Assembly: GCF_002236115.1 (NCBI RefSeq)
Contig: NZ_NIWT01000008.1
Coordinates: forward strand, 302,421 to 366,420
Origin: Pseudomonas jessenii
GTDB lineage: Bacteria; Pseudomonadota; Gammaproteobacteria; Pseudomonadales; Pseudomonadaceae
DNA: 64,000 nucleotides
Reading direction: 5' to 3'
In this document: piece after piece, positions 7,793 to 16,278 of the stretch
How the letters are laid out: each line of letters opens with the position of its first letter
Numbering within the stretch: position 1 is the first letter of the stretch
Translations under genes and position numbers: made by a program
Notes under the pieces: model-generated
Told to the model about the DNA's origin: nothing
Database searches by the model: none
The model's input: only the letters and a program-made list of their open reading frames with translations

Positions 7793-9153
7793 TGCACGTC
7801 CTCCACGGCGATCAGCTTCGACTGTTCGGCAGCCAATGCCTTGAGCATGGTCTGCTGCCAGTACTTGTGTTGCAGCACGAACAGGCCTTCGTCCTCGGTG
7901 CGCACGCCGCTGAGCAGCGGATGCAGGTCGATTTCTTTTGCAGCCTCGTCAGCACCTTCAATCCAGTGCTCGGCGCCACGGGACATGTCGTTCCAGGTGG
8001 TGACGCTGCCCTGGTAGCTGGTCTGACAGGAGCGGAACTCTTCCAGATCGTCGGGCGTTGCCATGCCGCTGACGTTGAAGAAATCCTCGTACTGGCGAAT
8101 CCGGCTCGAACGGGCGTGGTCGCTCTCGCCTTTGGGGGCGATGCAGTAGATGGTGATTTCCGTGCGGTTGACCGAGATCGGCCGGGCAATGCGAATCTGC
8201 GAGCTGAACTGGTCCATCAGGTACACGTTCGGGTACAGGCACAGGTTGCGCGAGTTCTCGATCATCCAGTCGGCGCGGGCCTTGCCGAAGTCTTGCGCCA
8301 GCTCATCGCGGCGCTCGTACAGTGGACGGTCCTCGGGGTTGGCCCAACGGGTCCAGAGCAGCATGTGGCCCTTGTCGAAGGAATAGAAACCGCCGCCCTG
8401 CTTGGCCCAGCTGCCGGCGCTCATGGTCGGGTTGGTGTCGCCGGCTTCGCGCTGCTTGCGCTGGTTCTGGGTGGCCGCGTAGTTCCAGTGCACGGAGCTG
8501 ACGTGGTAGCCATCGGCGCCGTTCTCGGCGGTGAGTTTCCAGTTGCCTTCGTAGATGTAGCTGGAGGAGCCACGCAGCACCTCCAGGCCATCGGCGGACT
8601 GGTCGACGATCATGTCGATGATCTTCGCCGACTCGCCCAGGTGTTCGACCAGTGGCAGCACATCGGCTTTCAGGCTGCCGAACAGGAAGCCACGATAGGA
8701 CTCGAACCGCGCAACCTTGGTCAGGTCGTGGGAGCCTTCGCAGTTGAAACTCGACGGGTATCCGGCGTTGGCCGGGTCCTTGACCTTGAGCAGCTTGCCG
8801 GAGTTGTTGAAAGTCCAGCCGTGGAACGGGCAGGTGTAGGAGCTCTTGTTGCCGGACTTGTGTCGGCACAGGGTCGCGCCGCGATGGCTGCAGGCGTTGA
8901 TAAAGGCGTTGAGCACACCGTCCTTGTTGCGCGCGATGAAGATCGACTGGCGCCCCATGGTAGTGGTGTAGAAATCGTTGATGTTGGGGATCTGGCTTTC
9001 GTGGGCCAGATACAGCCAGTTGCCTTCGAAGATGTGTTCCATCTCCAGATCGAACAACCGGGGGTCGGTGAACATCTCGCGCTTGCAGCGATAGAGGCCT
9101 TGCTCGGGATCGTCTTCAAGCAGGGAATGCAAATATTCGGGTCGCAGGGTCAT
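7789..9153 (-). CDS. benA: Benzoate 1,2-dioxygenase large (alpha) subunit BenA
   Basis: A 454-aa oxygenase alpha subunit that adds O2 to benzoate, giving the cis-diol carboxylate. The Rieske [2Fe-2S] ligands are C88, H90, C108 and H111 (CSH and CPFH). The mononuclear iron site is seen in ADGYHVSSVHW, with the two His ligands and the bridging Asp. The start at 9153 gives MTLRPEYL and is preceded by GGAGG nine bases upstream; an ATG five codons earlier would sit on that ribosome site. Two BenR-type half-sites lie 65-100 bp upstream. First gene of benABCD. Confidence 0.96.
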   Translation of the reverse strand: MTLRPEYLHSLLEDDPEQGLYRCKREMFTDPRLFDLEMEHIFEGNWLYLAHESQIPNINDFYTTTMGRQSIFIARNKDGVLNAFINACSHRGATLCRHKSGNKSSYTCPFHGWTFNNSGKLLKVKDPANAGYPSSFNCEGSHDLTKVARFESYRGFLFGSLKADVLPLVEHLGESAKIIDMIVDQSADGLEVLRGSSSYIYEGNWKLTAENGADGYHVSSVHWNYAATQNQRKQREAGDTNPTMSAGSWAKQGGGFYSFDKGHMLLWTRWANPEDRPLYERRDELAQDFGKARADWMIENSRNLCLYPNVYLMDQFSSQIRIARPISVNRTEITIYCIAPKGESDHARSSRIRQYEDFFNVSGMATPDDLEEFRSCQTSYQGSVTTWNDMSRGAEHWIEGADEAAKEIDLHPLLSGVRTEDEGLFVLQHKYWQQTMLKALAAEQSKLIAVEDVQ

Positions 9154-9217
9154 GGCCGCCGCCTCCATTGTTATTGTTCAGGCAGGGGTCATGCTAGGAC
9201 GGGGGGTCAGGCTGGAA

Positions 9218-9253
9218 TATCCGCGGGGTGCAGACCTTTATCCGTTTTGTGCA
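9218..9253 (-). promoter_or_regulatory. BenR/XylS-type operator upstream of benA (two direct repeats)
   Basis: On the minus strand TGCACAAAACGGATA (9253-9239) and TGCACCCCGCGGATA (9232-9218) both match the known XylS/BenR half-site TGCA-N6-GGNTA perfectly. They are separated by six bases, the spacing of the TOL Pm promoter. They lie about 65-100 bp before the benA start. This fixes the site where BenR with benzoate activates the operon. Confidence 0.88.
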
Positions 9254-9263
9254 GTGTGTTTTT

Positions 9264-9363
9264 TGTAGGAGCGAGCTTGCTCGCGAAAAACCTGAGAGCA
9301 CTGCGGGGTGTCAGGTTCCCCGCGTCATCGTTGACCTCCATCGCGAGCAGGCTCGCTCCTACA
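9264..9363. repeat. REPIN between benR and benA
   Basis: Inverted REP doublet starting TGTAGGAGCGAGC and ending GCTCGCTCCTACA, between the benR stop and the benA operator. A degenerate REP-associated segment (GGTACATC ... GGCCGCC, about 9371-9412) follows it and resembles the units of the tandem array at 48.6-49.0 kb. Confidence 0.9.
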
Positions 9364-9421
9364 GTAGATCGGGTACATCCGCGAGCGACTGGTCGACTAC
9401 AAGGCCGCCATTGCTGGCGCC

Positions 9422-10381
9422 TCAATGCCGGCGCTTGAGGGTATCGGACGGCAATTCGCCGAACTGCTTGCGGTAGCTGTCGGAGAACCGGCCCAGGTGC
9501 AGGAAGCCGTAATCCATTGCCACTTCGGTGACGTTGCGCACGTTGCAGGTCGGATCGCTGAGGCAGGCGTTGATGCGTTCCAGGCGTTTCTGGCGTAGAT
9601 AGTTTTTCGGCGTGAGGCCGGCATTTCGCTCGAACAATCCGTACAACGAGCGCAGGCTCATGTGGGCCTGGCGCGCCAGCTCTTCGCTGTCGATGTCCTG
9701 TTTGAGGTTATTGGCGATGTAGTCGGCAATCGCCTCGAACGTGGCCGTCTGCGAGCCCAGTTCGAGGCGGCTGACGTTGGTTTTCATCAAGCTGAGCATC
9801 TTGCTGACGATGATCTGCGTGTAATGCTCCTGGACCCTGGGGATCTGCTCGGTGGATTCGGCCTCCTGGCAGATCATCGCCAACAGGTTGACGAAGCCTT
9901 CCAGTTCATCGAGCTGATAACGGTTTTCCAGAAACCGCACGCCCTGCCCCGGATAGCGCCAGCGCTGCTCATCGCAGACCGATTCAAACAAGCGGGTCGG
10001 GACTTTGAGGATGAATTTTTCGCAATCGGCGGAGTACGTCAGGTCCACCGGATCGTCAGGATTGATCAGCAGCAATTCGCCGGGAGCGAAGTAATGTTCC
10101 TGGCCGTGGCCACGCCACAGGCAATTGCCGCGCAGCAGCACTTGCAGGTGATAGATGCTGTCCAGCGCACCGGACGTCACCCGCACACTGGCACCGTAGC
10201 TGATGCGGCACAGGTCGAGGCTGGCGAACTTGCGATGGTCGAGACTGGCCAGCGGGCTGCCGGCACGGGGCATGAGAATGCAGTGGTTACCGACGTGCTG
10301 ATTGACGTAGCCCGACACCGCATAGGGGTCGGCATGGTCGAATACTCTGCTGCGCTGACTCAACAGTTGAGCTTGCATCAT
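9422..10381 (-). CDS. benR: AraC/XylS-family benzoate regulator BenR
   Basis: A 319-aa activator of benABCD that responds to benzoate. The N-terminal AraC-binding-like half (GASVRVTSGALDSIYHLQVLLRG) is the effector domain. The C-terminal half has two helix-turn-helices (DSEELARQAHMSLRSLYGLF and NVTEVAMDYGFLHLGRFSDSYRKQFGE). It is upstream of benA on the same strand but separated by 268 bp with a REPIN, so it is expressed on its own. Tandem ATGs at 10381 and 10378 are equally possible starts. The matching operator at 9218-9253 supports the assignment. Confidence 0.93.
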   Translation of the reverse strand: MMQAQLLSQRSRVFDHADPYAVSGYVNQHVGNHCILMPRAGSPLASLDHRKFASLDLCRISYGASVRVTSGALDSIYHLQVLLRGNCLWRGHGQEHYFAPGELLLINPDDPVDLTYSADCEKFILKVPTRLFESVCDEQRWRYPGQGVRFLENRYQLDELEGFVNLLAMICQEAESTEQIPRVQEHYTQIIVSKMLSLMKTNVSRLELGSQTATFEAIADYIANNLKQDIDSEELARQAHMSLRSLYGLFERNAGLTPKNYLRQKRLERINACLSDPTCNVRNVTEVAMDYGFLHLGRFSDSYRKQFGELPSDTLKRRH

Positions 10382-10475
10382 CGGGTCACTCTCGTTGTTG
10401 TTATAGGTTGCGTCGGGGCATTCTAGAACACTGCATCAGTCCCTTGAAATTTTCCAGACAGTTAGTCGAAACCCT

Positions 10476-10565
10476 TGTGGGAGCGAGCTTGCTCGCGATG
10501 ACGGAGTGCCAGTCAACATGGATGTTGAATGTAAAACCGCTATCGCGAGCAAGCTCGCTCCCACA
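10476..10565. repeat. REPIN between catA and benR
   Basis: Inverted REP doublet from TGTGGGAGCGAGC to GCTCGCTCCCACA. It sits 28 bp past the catA stop, where its hairpins could end or protect the catBCA transcript. Confidence 0.9.
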
Positions 10566-10592
10566 GAGTGGTGATCCCACAGGGTCGTGCTA

Positions 10593-11522
10593 TCAGTCTT
10601 CCAGTGCGCGAACCCGCTCGTGGCGCTGCTGTTCTTCAGGCTGGGCCGAGGACTGCAGGGTGAAATCGAAGTCGATTTCGGCAAAGCGACCGCTCACACC
10701 ATGGGCCGCCGCACGCTGCTGATCGTCGCTGAAGGTGATTTTGGCGATCAGTTCGTCACGGGTGGCGTAGGCGAAATCGTCGTGCAGGTATTGATCGCCG
10801 TCGAGGTTGATCTGGGTGGTCAGGTGGCGATGATCCGGCGCGGAAATGAAGAAGTGCACGTGCGCCGGACGCTGGCCATGACGACCCAGTTGATCGAGCA
10901 GTTGCTGGGTCGGACCGTCCGGTGGGCAGCCATAGCCCGACGGCACGATGCTGCGGAAACGATAGCGGCCTTCGGCGTCGGTCACGATGCGGCGACGCAG
11001 GTTGAATTCCGATTGCGTGGTGTCGAAGTACGAGTAGGTGCCACCGGTGTTGGCGTGCCAGACATCCACCACGGCACCGGCCAGGGGTTCGCCAGCGGTG
11101 TTGAACACGCGGCCTTGCATGAACAGGGTCACACCCGGATCGACGCCGTCGTCCAGACGCGCTTCGCCTTGCGACAGCGGCGCACCCGCCACGTACAGCG
11201 GGCCTTCGATGGTGCGCGGGGTGCCACCGGACTTGCCGGCCTGCTCGTCTTCGGCGTCCATCAGCAGGTCGAGGTAGTGCTCCAGACCGAGACCGGCCAC
11301 CACCAGCCCGGCTTCCTGGCGAGCGCCCAGCACGTTGAGGTAGTTGACGGCTTTCCAGAACTCTTCCGGGGTCACGGCCAGGTCTTCGATGATGTTCACC
11401 GAATCACGCAGGATGCGGTACACCAGCGCTTTGGTCCGTGGGTTGCCGGCGTCGTTGAGCAGGCCGCTGGCCTCTTCGAGAAATTTCTGGACTTCGGCAG
11501 TGTGGGAAATCTTGACGTTCAT
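10593..11522 (-). CDS. catA: Catechol 1,2-dioxygenase CatA
   Basis: A 309-aa intradiol dioxygenase that cleaves catechol to cis,cis-muconate. The N-terminal helical linker domain (residues 1-105) precedes the beta-sandwich with the non-haem Fe(III) ligands Y163, Y197, H221 and H223 (GGTYSYFD, PSGYGCP, HVHFF), equivalent to Y164, Y200, H224 and H226 of known enzymes. It is the last gene of the catBCA operon, 55 bp after catC. The following REPIN marks the operon end. Confidence 0.96.
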   Translation of the reverse strand: MNVKISHTAEVQKFLEEASGLLNDAGNPRTKALVYRILRDSVNIIEDLAVTPEEFWKAVNYLNVLGARQEAGLVVAGLGLEHYLDLLMDAEDEQAGKSGGTPRTIEGPLYVAGAPLSQGEARLDDGVDPGVTLFMQGRVFNTAGEPLAGAVVDVWHANTGGTYSYFDTTQSEFNLRRRIVTDAEGRYRFRSIVPSGYGCPPDGPTQQLLDQLGRHGQRPAHVHFFISAPDHRHLTTQINLDGDQYLHDDFAYATRDELIAKITFSDDQQRAAAHGVSGRFAEIDFDFTLQSSAQPEEQQRHERVRALED

Positions 11523-11577
11523 TTTGAAGGGTTCCTCATCTTGTAATTATTAGCGTAGCGCGCTGAACAGGCTGGGC

Positions 11578-11868
11578 TCAGCGGTCATCGTCACGGATGG
11601 AAGAAGGATGCCGGCACATCGCGTCGATTTCGATGGCCATGTACGGGAACAGCGGTAATTGCATCAGCAGGTCATGCAGTTCCTGAACGCTGTCGACATC
11701 GAACACGCTGTAGTTGGCGTAGTGCCCGGCGATGCGCCACAGGTGGCGCCACTTGCCCTGCTCTTGCAGGCGCTGGGCCAGGGCTTTCTCGTCAGCCTTG
11801 AGTTTGGCTGCCGCTTCGGGATTCATGTCGACCGGCAGATTCACGGTCATTTTTACGTGGAACAGCAT
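11578..11868 (-). CDS. catC: Muconolactone delta-isomerase CatC
   Basis: A 96-aa enzyme that converts muconolactone to beta-ketoadipate enol-lactone. It begins MLFHVKMTVNLP, and the RIAGHYANYSVFDVDS segment is characteristic of the decameric isomerase. The ATG at 11868 follows GAGGAG; the upstream frame extension overlaps catB and is unsupported. It starts 10 bp after the catB stop and is expressed in the same operon. Confidence 0.95.
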   Translation of the reverse strand: MLFHVKMTVNLPVDMNPEAAAKLKADEKALAQRLQEQGKWRHLWRIAGHYANYSVFDVDSVQELHDLLMQLPLFPYMAIEIDAMCRHPSSIRDDDR

Positions 11869-11878
11869 AATGCTCTCC

Positions 11879-13027
11879 TCAGGCTTGATGAATGGCGGTG
11901 GATGTCTTGTCGCGGCGGAAGAACGCCAGGCGCTCTTCATCCAGGCTCAGGCCCAGGCCCGGCGTTTTCGGCACGTGCAGTTCAAAATCGCGATACACCA
12001 GCGGTTCGCTGAGAATGTCTTCGGTCAGCAGCAACGGGCCGAACAGTTCGGTGTCCCACGCCAGCTTGTTCAGGGTGACGAAGGCATGGGCCGAGGCCAT
12101 GGTGCCCAGGCCACCTTCAAGCATAGTGCCGCCGTACAGGGCAATACCGGCCGCTTCAGCGATCGAGGCGGTGCGCAATACGGCACGTGGGCCACCGTTC
12201 TTGGCGATTTTCAGGGCGAACACCGAAGCCGCGCCTTCGCGGGCCAGGTTGAACGCATCTTCCACGCATTCGATGGATTCGTCGGCCATGATCGGCGCCG
12301 GGCTCATGGCGTTGAGGCGAGCCATGCCGGCGCGGTTGTTGCGCGAGATCGGCTGTTCGATCAGGTCGATGCCGTTGGTGCCGAGGATCCGGCAGGCCCG
12401 CAGCGCCACCGCTTCGTCCCAGGCCTGATTGACGTCGACCCGCACGCTGGCGCGGTCACCCAGGGCCTTCTTGATGGCGATGACGTGGGCCAGGTCGCGG
12501 TTGACCTCCCCGGCGCCAATCTTCAGTTTGAAGATACGGTGGCGACGCAGGTCGAGCATTTTTTCCGCTTCGGCGATGTCCTTCTCGGTGTCGCCGCTGG
12601 CCAGGGTCCAGGCCACGGGCAGCGCGTCGCGAACACGGCCGCCAAGCAATTCGCTGACCGGCAGGCCGAGGCGTTTGCCCAAGGCATCGAGCAGTGCGGT
12701 TTCAATACCGGATTTGGCGAAGGTGTTGCCGCGAATGCTGCGCTCCAGGCGCAACATGGCAGCGTTGACGTTGTTGCTGTCCTGGCCGATCAACAGTGGC
12801 GCGAAGTGCGCGTCGATGTTGGTCTTGATGCTGTCCGGGCTTTCATTGCCGTAAGCCAGACCACCGATGGTGGTGGATTCGCCGATGCCTTCGATGCCGT
12901 CGGCGCAACGCACGCGGATGATCACCAGGGTCTGGTTCTGCATGGTGTGCATCGCCAGCTTGTGCGGGCGGATGGTCGGCAGATCGACGATGATCGTCTC
13001 GATCGACTCAATGGCTGTTGCAAGCAT
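11879..13027 (-). CDS. catB: Muconate cycloisomerase CatB
   Basis: A 382-aa enolase-superfamily enzyme converting cis,cis-muconate to muconolactone with Mn2+. Counting from the ATG at 13027, K167 and K169 (FKLKIGAG), D198, E224, D249 and K273 fall at the same numbers as in the well-studied P. putida enzyme. This supports the start even though its ribosome site is weak. It is the first gene of catBCA, divergent from catR. A LysR-type site lies 63-101 bp upstream. Confidence 0.96.
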   Translation of the reverse strand: MLATAIESIETIIVDLPTIRPHKLAMHTMQNQTLVIIRVRCADGIEGIGESTTIGGLAYGNESPDSIKTNIDAHFAPLLIGQDSNNVNAAMLRLERSIRGNTFAKSGIETALLDALGKRLGLPVSELLGGRVRDALPVAWTLASGDTEKDIAEAEKMLDLRRHRIFKLKIGAGEVNRDLAHVIAIKKALGDRASVRVDVNQAWDEAVALRACRILGTNGIDLIEQPISRNNRAGMARLNAMSPAPIMADESIECVEDAFNLAREGAASVFALKIAKNGGPRAVLRTASIAEAAGIALYGGTMLEGGLGTMASAHAFVTLNKLAWDTELFGPLLLTEDILSEPLVYRDFELHVPKTPGLGLSLDEERLAFFRRDKTSTAIHQA

Positions 13028-13089
13028 TTCGATACCCGTCAGGTTCTTGAAGTTCTGGAATCGATTCTCGTACGGCTTTTTTCCTGAAG

Positions 13090-13128
13090 CCAATATAGAA
13101 TTGGTCTGACTTGATACCTTAAAGGTAT
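13090..13128. promoter_or_regulatory. CatR operator region between catB and catR
   Basis: The perfect palindrome ATACCTT-A-AAGGTAT (13114-13128) fits the LysR pattern ATAC-N7-GTAT and is the likely CatR recognition site. A second inverted repeat, CCAAT-N5-ATTGG (13090-13104), lies nearer to catB and may be the activation site. The first repeat is 24 bp upstream of the catR ATG, consistent with autorepression. CatR uses cis,cis-muconate as effector in known systems. Confidence 0.75.
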
Positions 13129-13151
13129 GCAACTGATTGACTGGAGGCCCC

Positions 13152-14036
13152 ATGGAACTGCGGCACCTGCGTTACTTCCAGGTATTGGCTCAAACCCTCA
13201 ACTTCACCCGCGCGGCCGAGTTGCTGCACATCGCCCAGCCGCCCTTGAGTCGGCAGATCCAGCAACTGGAGGACGAACTGGGGGTGATGCTGCTCGAGCG
13301 CGGCCGACCGCTGAAGTTGACCGACGCCGGGCGGTTTTTCCACGAGCACTCCACCGCCCTGCTCGAACAACTGAACAAAGTCTGCGACAACACCCGGCGC
13401 ATCGGGTTGGGTGAGAAAACCTGGCTGGGTATCGGCTTTGCACCGTCGACACTGTATGGCGTGCTGCCGGAACTGATCCGCCGGTTACGCAGTGGCGAGC
13501 CGCTGGAGCTGGAGCTGGGGCTTTCTGAAATGACCACCCTGCAACAGGTGCAGGCGTTGAAGACCGGGCGCATCGATATCGGTTTCGGTCGAATCCGTAT
13601 CGACGACCCGGCCATCGTCCAGACCGTGCTCACCGAAGACCGCCTGGTCGCCGCCCTGCCCGCCGGGCATCCGTTGCTCGCAGGGCCCATCAGTTTGCGG
13701 GAACTGGCCAAGGAACCCTTTGTGCTGTACCCCGGCAATCCAAGGCCGAGTTACGCCGACCATGTGATTGCCCTGTTCGAGTCCTACGGCGTGAGCATCC
13801 ACGTCGCGCAATGGACCAACGAGCTGCAAACGGCGATCGGGTTGGTGGGGGCGGGAATCGGCGTCACGCTGGTACCGGCTTCGGTGCAGTTGCTGCACCG
13901 CGACGACATCGGCTTCACCCCGCTGCTGGAAGACAACGCCACCTCGCCGATCATTCTCAGCCGACGGGTGGGCGATGTATCGCCGGGGTTGAACCATTGT
14001 TTGCGGATGATTGATGAGCTGCTGCCAGCTACTTGA
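13152..14036 (+). CDS. catR: LysR-family activator of catBCA, CatR
   Basis: A 294-aa LysR regulator. The N-terminal winged helix (MELRHLRYFQVLAQTLNFTRAA, then QPPLSRQIQQLEDELGV) is followed by the effector domain with GIGFAPSTLYGVLPELIRR, as in CatR, ClcR and CatM. The ATG at 13152 is five bases after GGAGG. It is divergent from catB across a 124-bp gap containing an ATAC-N7-GTAT palindrome. It would activate catBCA with cis,cis-muconate and repress itself. Confidence 0.93.
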   Translation: MELRHLRYFQVLAQTLNFTRAAELLHIAQPPLSRQIQQLEDELGVMLLERGRPLKLTDAGRFFHEHSTALLEQLNKVCDNTRRIGLGEKTWLGIGFAPSTLYGVLPELIRRLRSGEPLELELGLSEMTTLQQVQALKTGRIDIGFGRIRIDDPAIVQTVLTEDRLVAALPAGHPLLAGPISLRELAKEPFVLYPGNPRPSYADHVIALFESYGVSIHVAQWTNELQTAIGLVGAGIGVTLVPASVQLLHRDDIGFTPLLEDNATSPIILSRRVGDVSPGLNHCLRMIDELLPAT

Positions 14037-14120
14037 GGCAATGAATACCTGTGGGGACGGGGCTTGTCGGAACGCCGCACCGCCCCGTTGGGCTGCGTAG
14101 CGGCCCTATCTGCAGGTTTT

Positions 14121-15020
14121 CTAACGGGTGTTCCCGCCCCAGATCCAGTTCCAGAATCCCGGCAATTCGACCGGCTGCGAACCGTCACGCACGGTGCGCG
14201 CCATGGCCGCCCGCTGTAACGCAGCCTGATCGTCGTAAAACGGCTTGTCGGCGGTTTTCACCCCGGTCTCCCGGGCGCTGTCGAGCAGAATCTGCAGGTA
14301 TTCGCGGGTATGCCGGGCGGTATAGCGGTTGAGGTCGTGGAAGGTCACCACCACCGGAATCACGCCATCGACCACCGGCAACTCGCCGCGGGCAATGCGT
14401 TCGCGAACTTCGGACATCGAGCGCAGCATGTGCGACCGGCGCCGGGGGCTGGCGTTGAAGCCCCAGATCTTGCCGTCATTGGCGCTCAAGTCGGTGAGCA
14501 GTACATGCAGGCCATGCCGCTGATAAGCGGCGAAGGTGCGTTTGTCGTAGTTCCAGAATGGCGGGCGCAACAGGGTTGGCGCAGCGCCGGTAATCGCAGC
14601 GATGTCGGCGCTGCCATCGGTGAGGGCCTGCTCCAACACGGGTGGGTCAAGGGAACGATGATTGGTGTGCCGGGGTGTTGCCGTGTGGAAGCCCAGGATA
14701 TGACCTTCGGCATGTTCACGACGCATGATGTCCCGGCCCAATTCGCTGCCGCCGGCTCGCGGAGCGCGGGTTTGCACGAAGAACACGGCTTTGATGTCCG
14801 ATTGCAGCGGGTTTTGCGCCAGGCTCTCCAATACAGTGACGGTCGGATTCCACCAACTCGATGCACTGGGGCCGTCATCGAAGGTCAGCAGAAACCGGAT
14901 GGGGGGTTGCGCCTGCAAACGCTGCTCGGTCCGCGGAGTCATTTCGATGGGTGCGGCGATACAGCCGAACAAACCCACTGCCAGGGCGCACACCGTTAAA
15001 CACTTGAACAATCGTTTCAT
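14121..15020 (-). CDS. Polysaccharide deacetylase family lipoprotein
   Basis: A 299-aa NodB-like carbohydrate esterase. The signal peptide ends in the lipobox LFGC (Cys20), so it is probably lipid-anchored. The metal and catalytic motif TFDDGP is near residues 49-54, and HTATPRHTNH supplies the second metal motif region. RPPFWNYD and VVVTFHDLNRYT match later NodB motifs. It would remove acetyl or similar groups from an envelope sugar polymer. It stands alone, 85 bp after catR in convergent orientation, with a short G/C-rich inverted segment in the gap. Confidence 0.8.
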   Translation of the reverse strand: MKRLFKCLTVCALAVGLFGCIAAPIEMTPRTEQRLQAQPPIRFLLTFDDGPSASSWWNPTVTVLESLAQNPLQSDIKAVFFVQTRAPRAGGSELGRDIMRREHAEGHILGFHTATPRHTNHRSLDPPVLEQALTDGSADIAAITGAAPTLLRPPFWNYDKRTFAAYQRHGLHVLLTDLSANDGKIWGFNASPRRRSHMLRSMSEVRERIARGELPVVDGVIPVVVTFHDLNRYTARHTREYLQILLDSARETGVKTADKPFYDDQAALQRAAMARTVRDGSQPVELPGFWNWIWGGNTR

Positions 15021-15227
15021 CTTTTGCCTTGGGCCAGACCATCACGGTCGATACTTCAATGGGCAAGGATCCTTCGCCCGCTCATCCGTCGTCGGCCCGC
15101 ATCGAGACGACGGGCCGAGGTTGGATAGGGTACACAGGGTTTGGTTCCGGTGCTTGCCAGGCCCGTTTCGCCACGAGCAACTAAACTCAAAGCTTCGGTC
15201 GGAGCGTCTTAACCGGAGTGTCAGGCC

Positions 15228-15908
15228 ATGTGCGGACGACTGTCGCAATACCGTGGAATCCACGACTTCGTAGCGGTGCTGAGCATCCCCGACGCGCTGA
15301 TCAATCGCGTCGGCAACGAACCCCTGGGGCACTATAACGCCGCCCCCACCACGCAACTCGCCCTGCTGCACCTGGAGAATGAGCGGCTGCACGCCGATGC
15401 CGTGCGTTGGGGTTGGCGACCGCACTGGGCGACGGATCGCGTGGAGCCGGTCAATGCCCGGGTCGAGAAAGTCGCCCACGGCCCGTACTTTCGGGCGATC
15501 TGGCCCCATCGCGCGATCTGCCCTATTGATAACTGGTTCGAATGGGTCGACACCGGCGAGGCCAACAAACAACCGTGGCTGATCCGGCGACGGGACCGCG
15601 CCCCGGTTTTCTGCGCGGCCATCGGCCAGTACCCCATCGGCGGAGCGCCCCACAGGGAGCACGACGGTTTCGTCATTCTGACGGCCGACAGCGCGGGCGG
15701 CATGCTTGACGTGCATGACCGCCGACCGGTGGTGTTCTCGCCCGAACTGGCGCGGGAATGGCTGGACCCGGCCACGCCCAAGGAGCGAGCCGAGGAAATG
15801 GCGTTATCCCAGGGCGAGGCCAGCGATGTATTCGAGTGGTACAAGGTCGACAGGGCCGTTGGCAACGTCAGGAACCAGGGCGCCACGCTGATCAAGGAAG
15901 TCCCATGA
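15228..15908 (+). CDS. SOS response-associated protein YedK (HMCES family)
   Basis: A 226-aa SRAP-domain protein. Met1 is followed by the catalytic Cys2 (MCGRLSQY), which forms a stable thiazolidine link with abasic sites in single-stranded DNA. Later motifs include YNAAPTTQ (the conserved Asn), RAICPIDNWFEWV (catalytic Glu) and the VHDRRPVVF His. The ATG at 15228 must be correct because Cys2 has to be exposed. Single gene, followed by a REPIN. No LexA box was identified upstream. Confidence 0.9.
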   Translation: MCGRLSQYRGIHDFVAVLSIPDALINRVGNEPLGHYNAAPTTQLALLHLENERLHADAVRWGWRPHWATDRVEPVNARVEKVAHGPYFRAIWPHRAICPIDNWFEWVDTGEANKQPWLIRRRDRAPVFCAAIGQYPIGGAPHREHDGFVILTADSAGGMLDVHDRRPVVFSPELAREWLDPATPKERAEEMALSQGEASDVFEWYKVDRAVGNVRNQGATLIKEVP

Positions 15909-15921
15909 ACTGATCAACAGC

Positions 15922-16021
15922 TGTAGGAGCGAGCTTGCTCGCGATGGACTCAAGAGCGCCGCGTTTAGCCAGTAAACACGCGCAATCGTTAACGACCATC
16001 GCGAGCAAGCTCGCTCCTACA
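15922..16021. repeat. REPIN after the YedK gene
   Basis: Inverted REP doublet from TGTAGGAGCGAGC to GCTCGCTCCTACA. Its centre (GGACTCAAG ... TTTAGCCAG ... ACACGCG) is closely similar to that of the REPIN at 3728-3827, so the two are probably recent copies of one sequence. Confidence 0.9.
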
Positions 16022-16067
16022 GCAGCATTACGCTCAATGGCGGGGCTTCGTTGTATTCCCGTGCCGC

Positions 16068-16214
16068 TCAGAACTTGCGGTCAGGCTCTGACAGTTCCTT
16101 ACCGTCGTCAGGATGCTTCCAGTCCGGTACCGAACGTTTCTGCTGCTCAATCTCTTCTTCCGTGGGTTCGTCTTCATCTTCTTCCGGGTCCGGTTGCTTG
16201 GGTTCATTGGCCAT
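16068..16214 (-). CDS. Small acidic protein (48 aa)
   Basis: A 48-aa protein read on the minus strand. It starts MANEPKQPDPEEDEDE, continues with an acidic block PTEEEIEQQKR, and ends VPDWKHPDDGKELSEPDRKF. AGGTGA lies just before the ATG at 16214. It is very acidic and probably disordered at the N-terminus, with no signal peptide or membrane span. The composition and good ribosome site suggest a real gene. Function unknown. Confidence 0.65.
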   Translation of the reverse strand: MANEPKQPDPEEDEDEPTEEEIEQQKRSVPDWKHPDDGKELSEPDRKF

Positions 16215-16278
16215 GTTCACCTCTCTTCCTGAAGGGATCGGTCATCAACTTAAGCTTAGATCAGTTCCCCTGCCCCGC

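Noticed and set aside
7684..9438. 584-aa plus-strand frame opposite benA
   Set aside because: Antisense shadow of benA and benB; the Val/Gly/Ala/His composition has no domain signature and it also runs into a REPIN.
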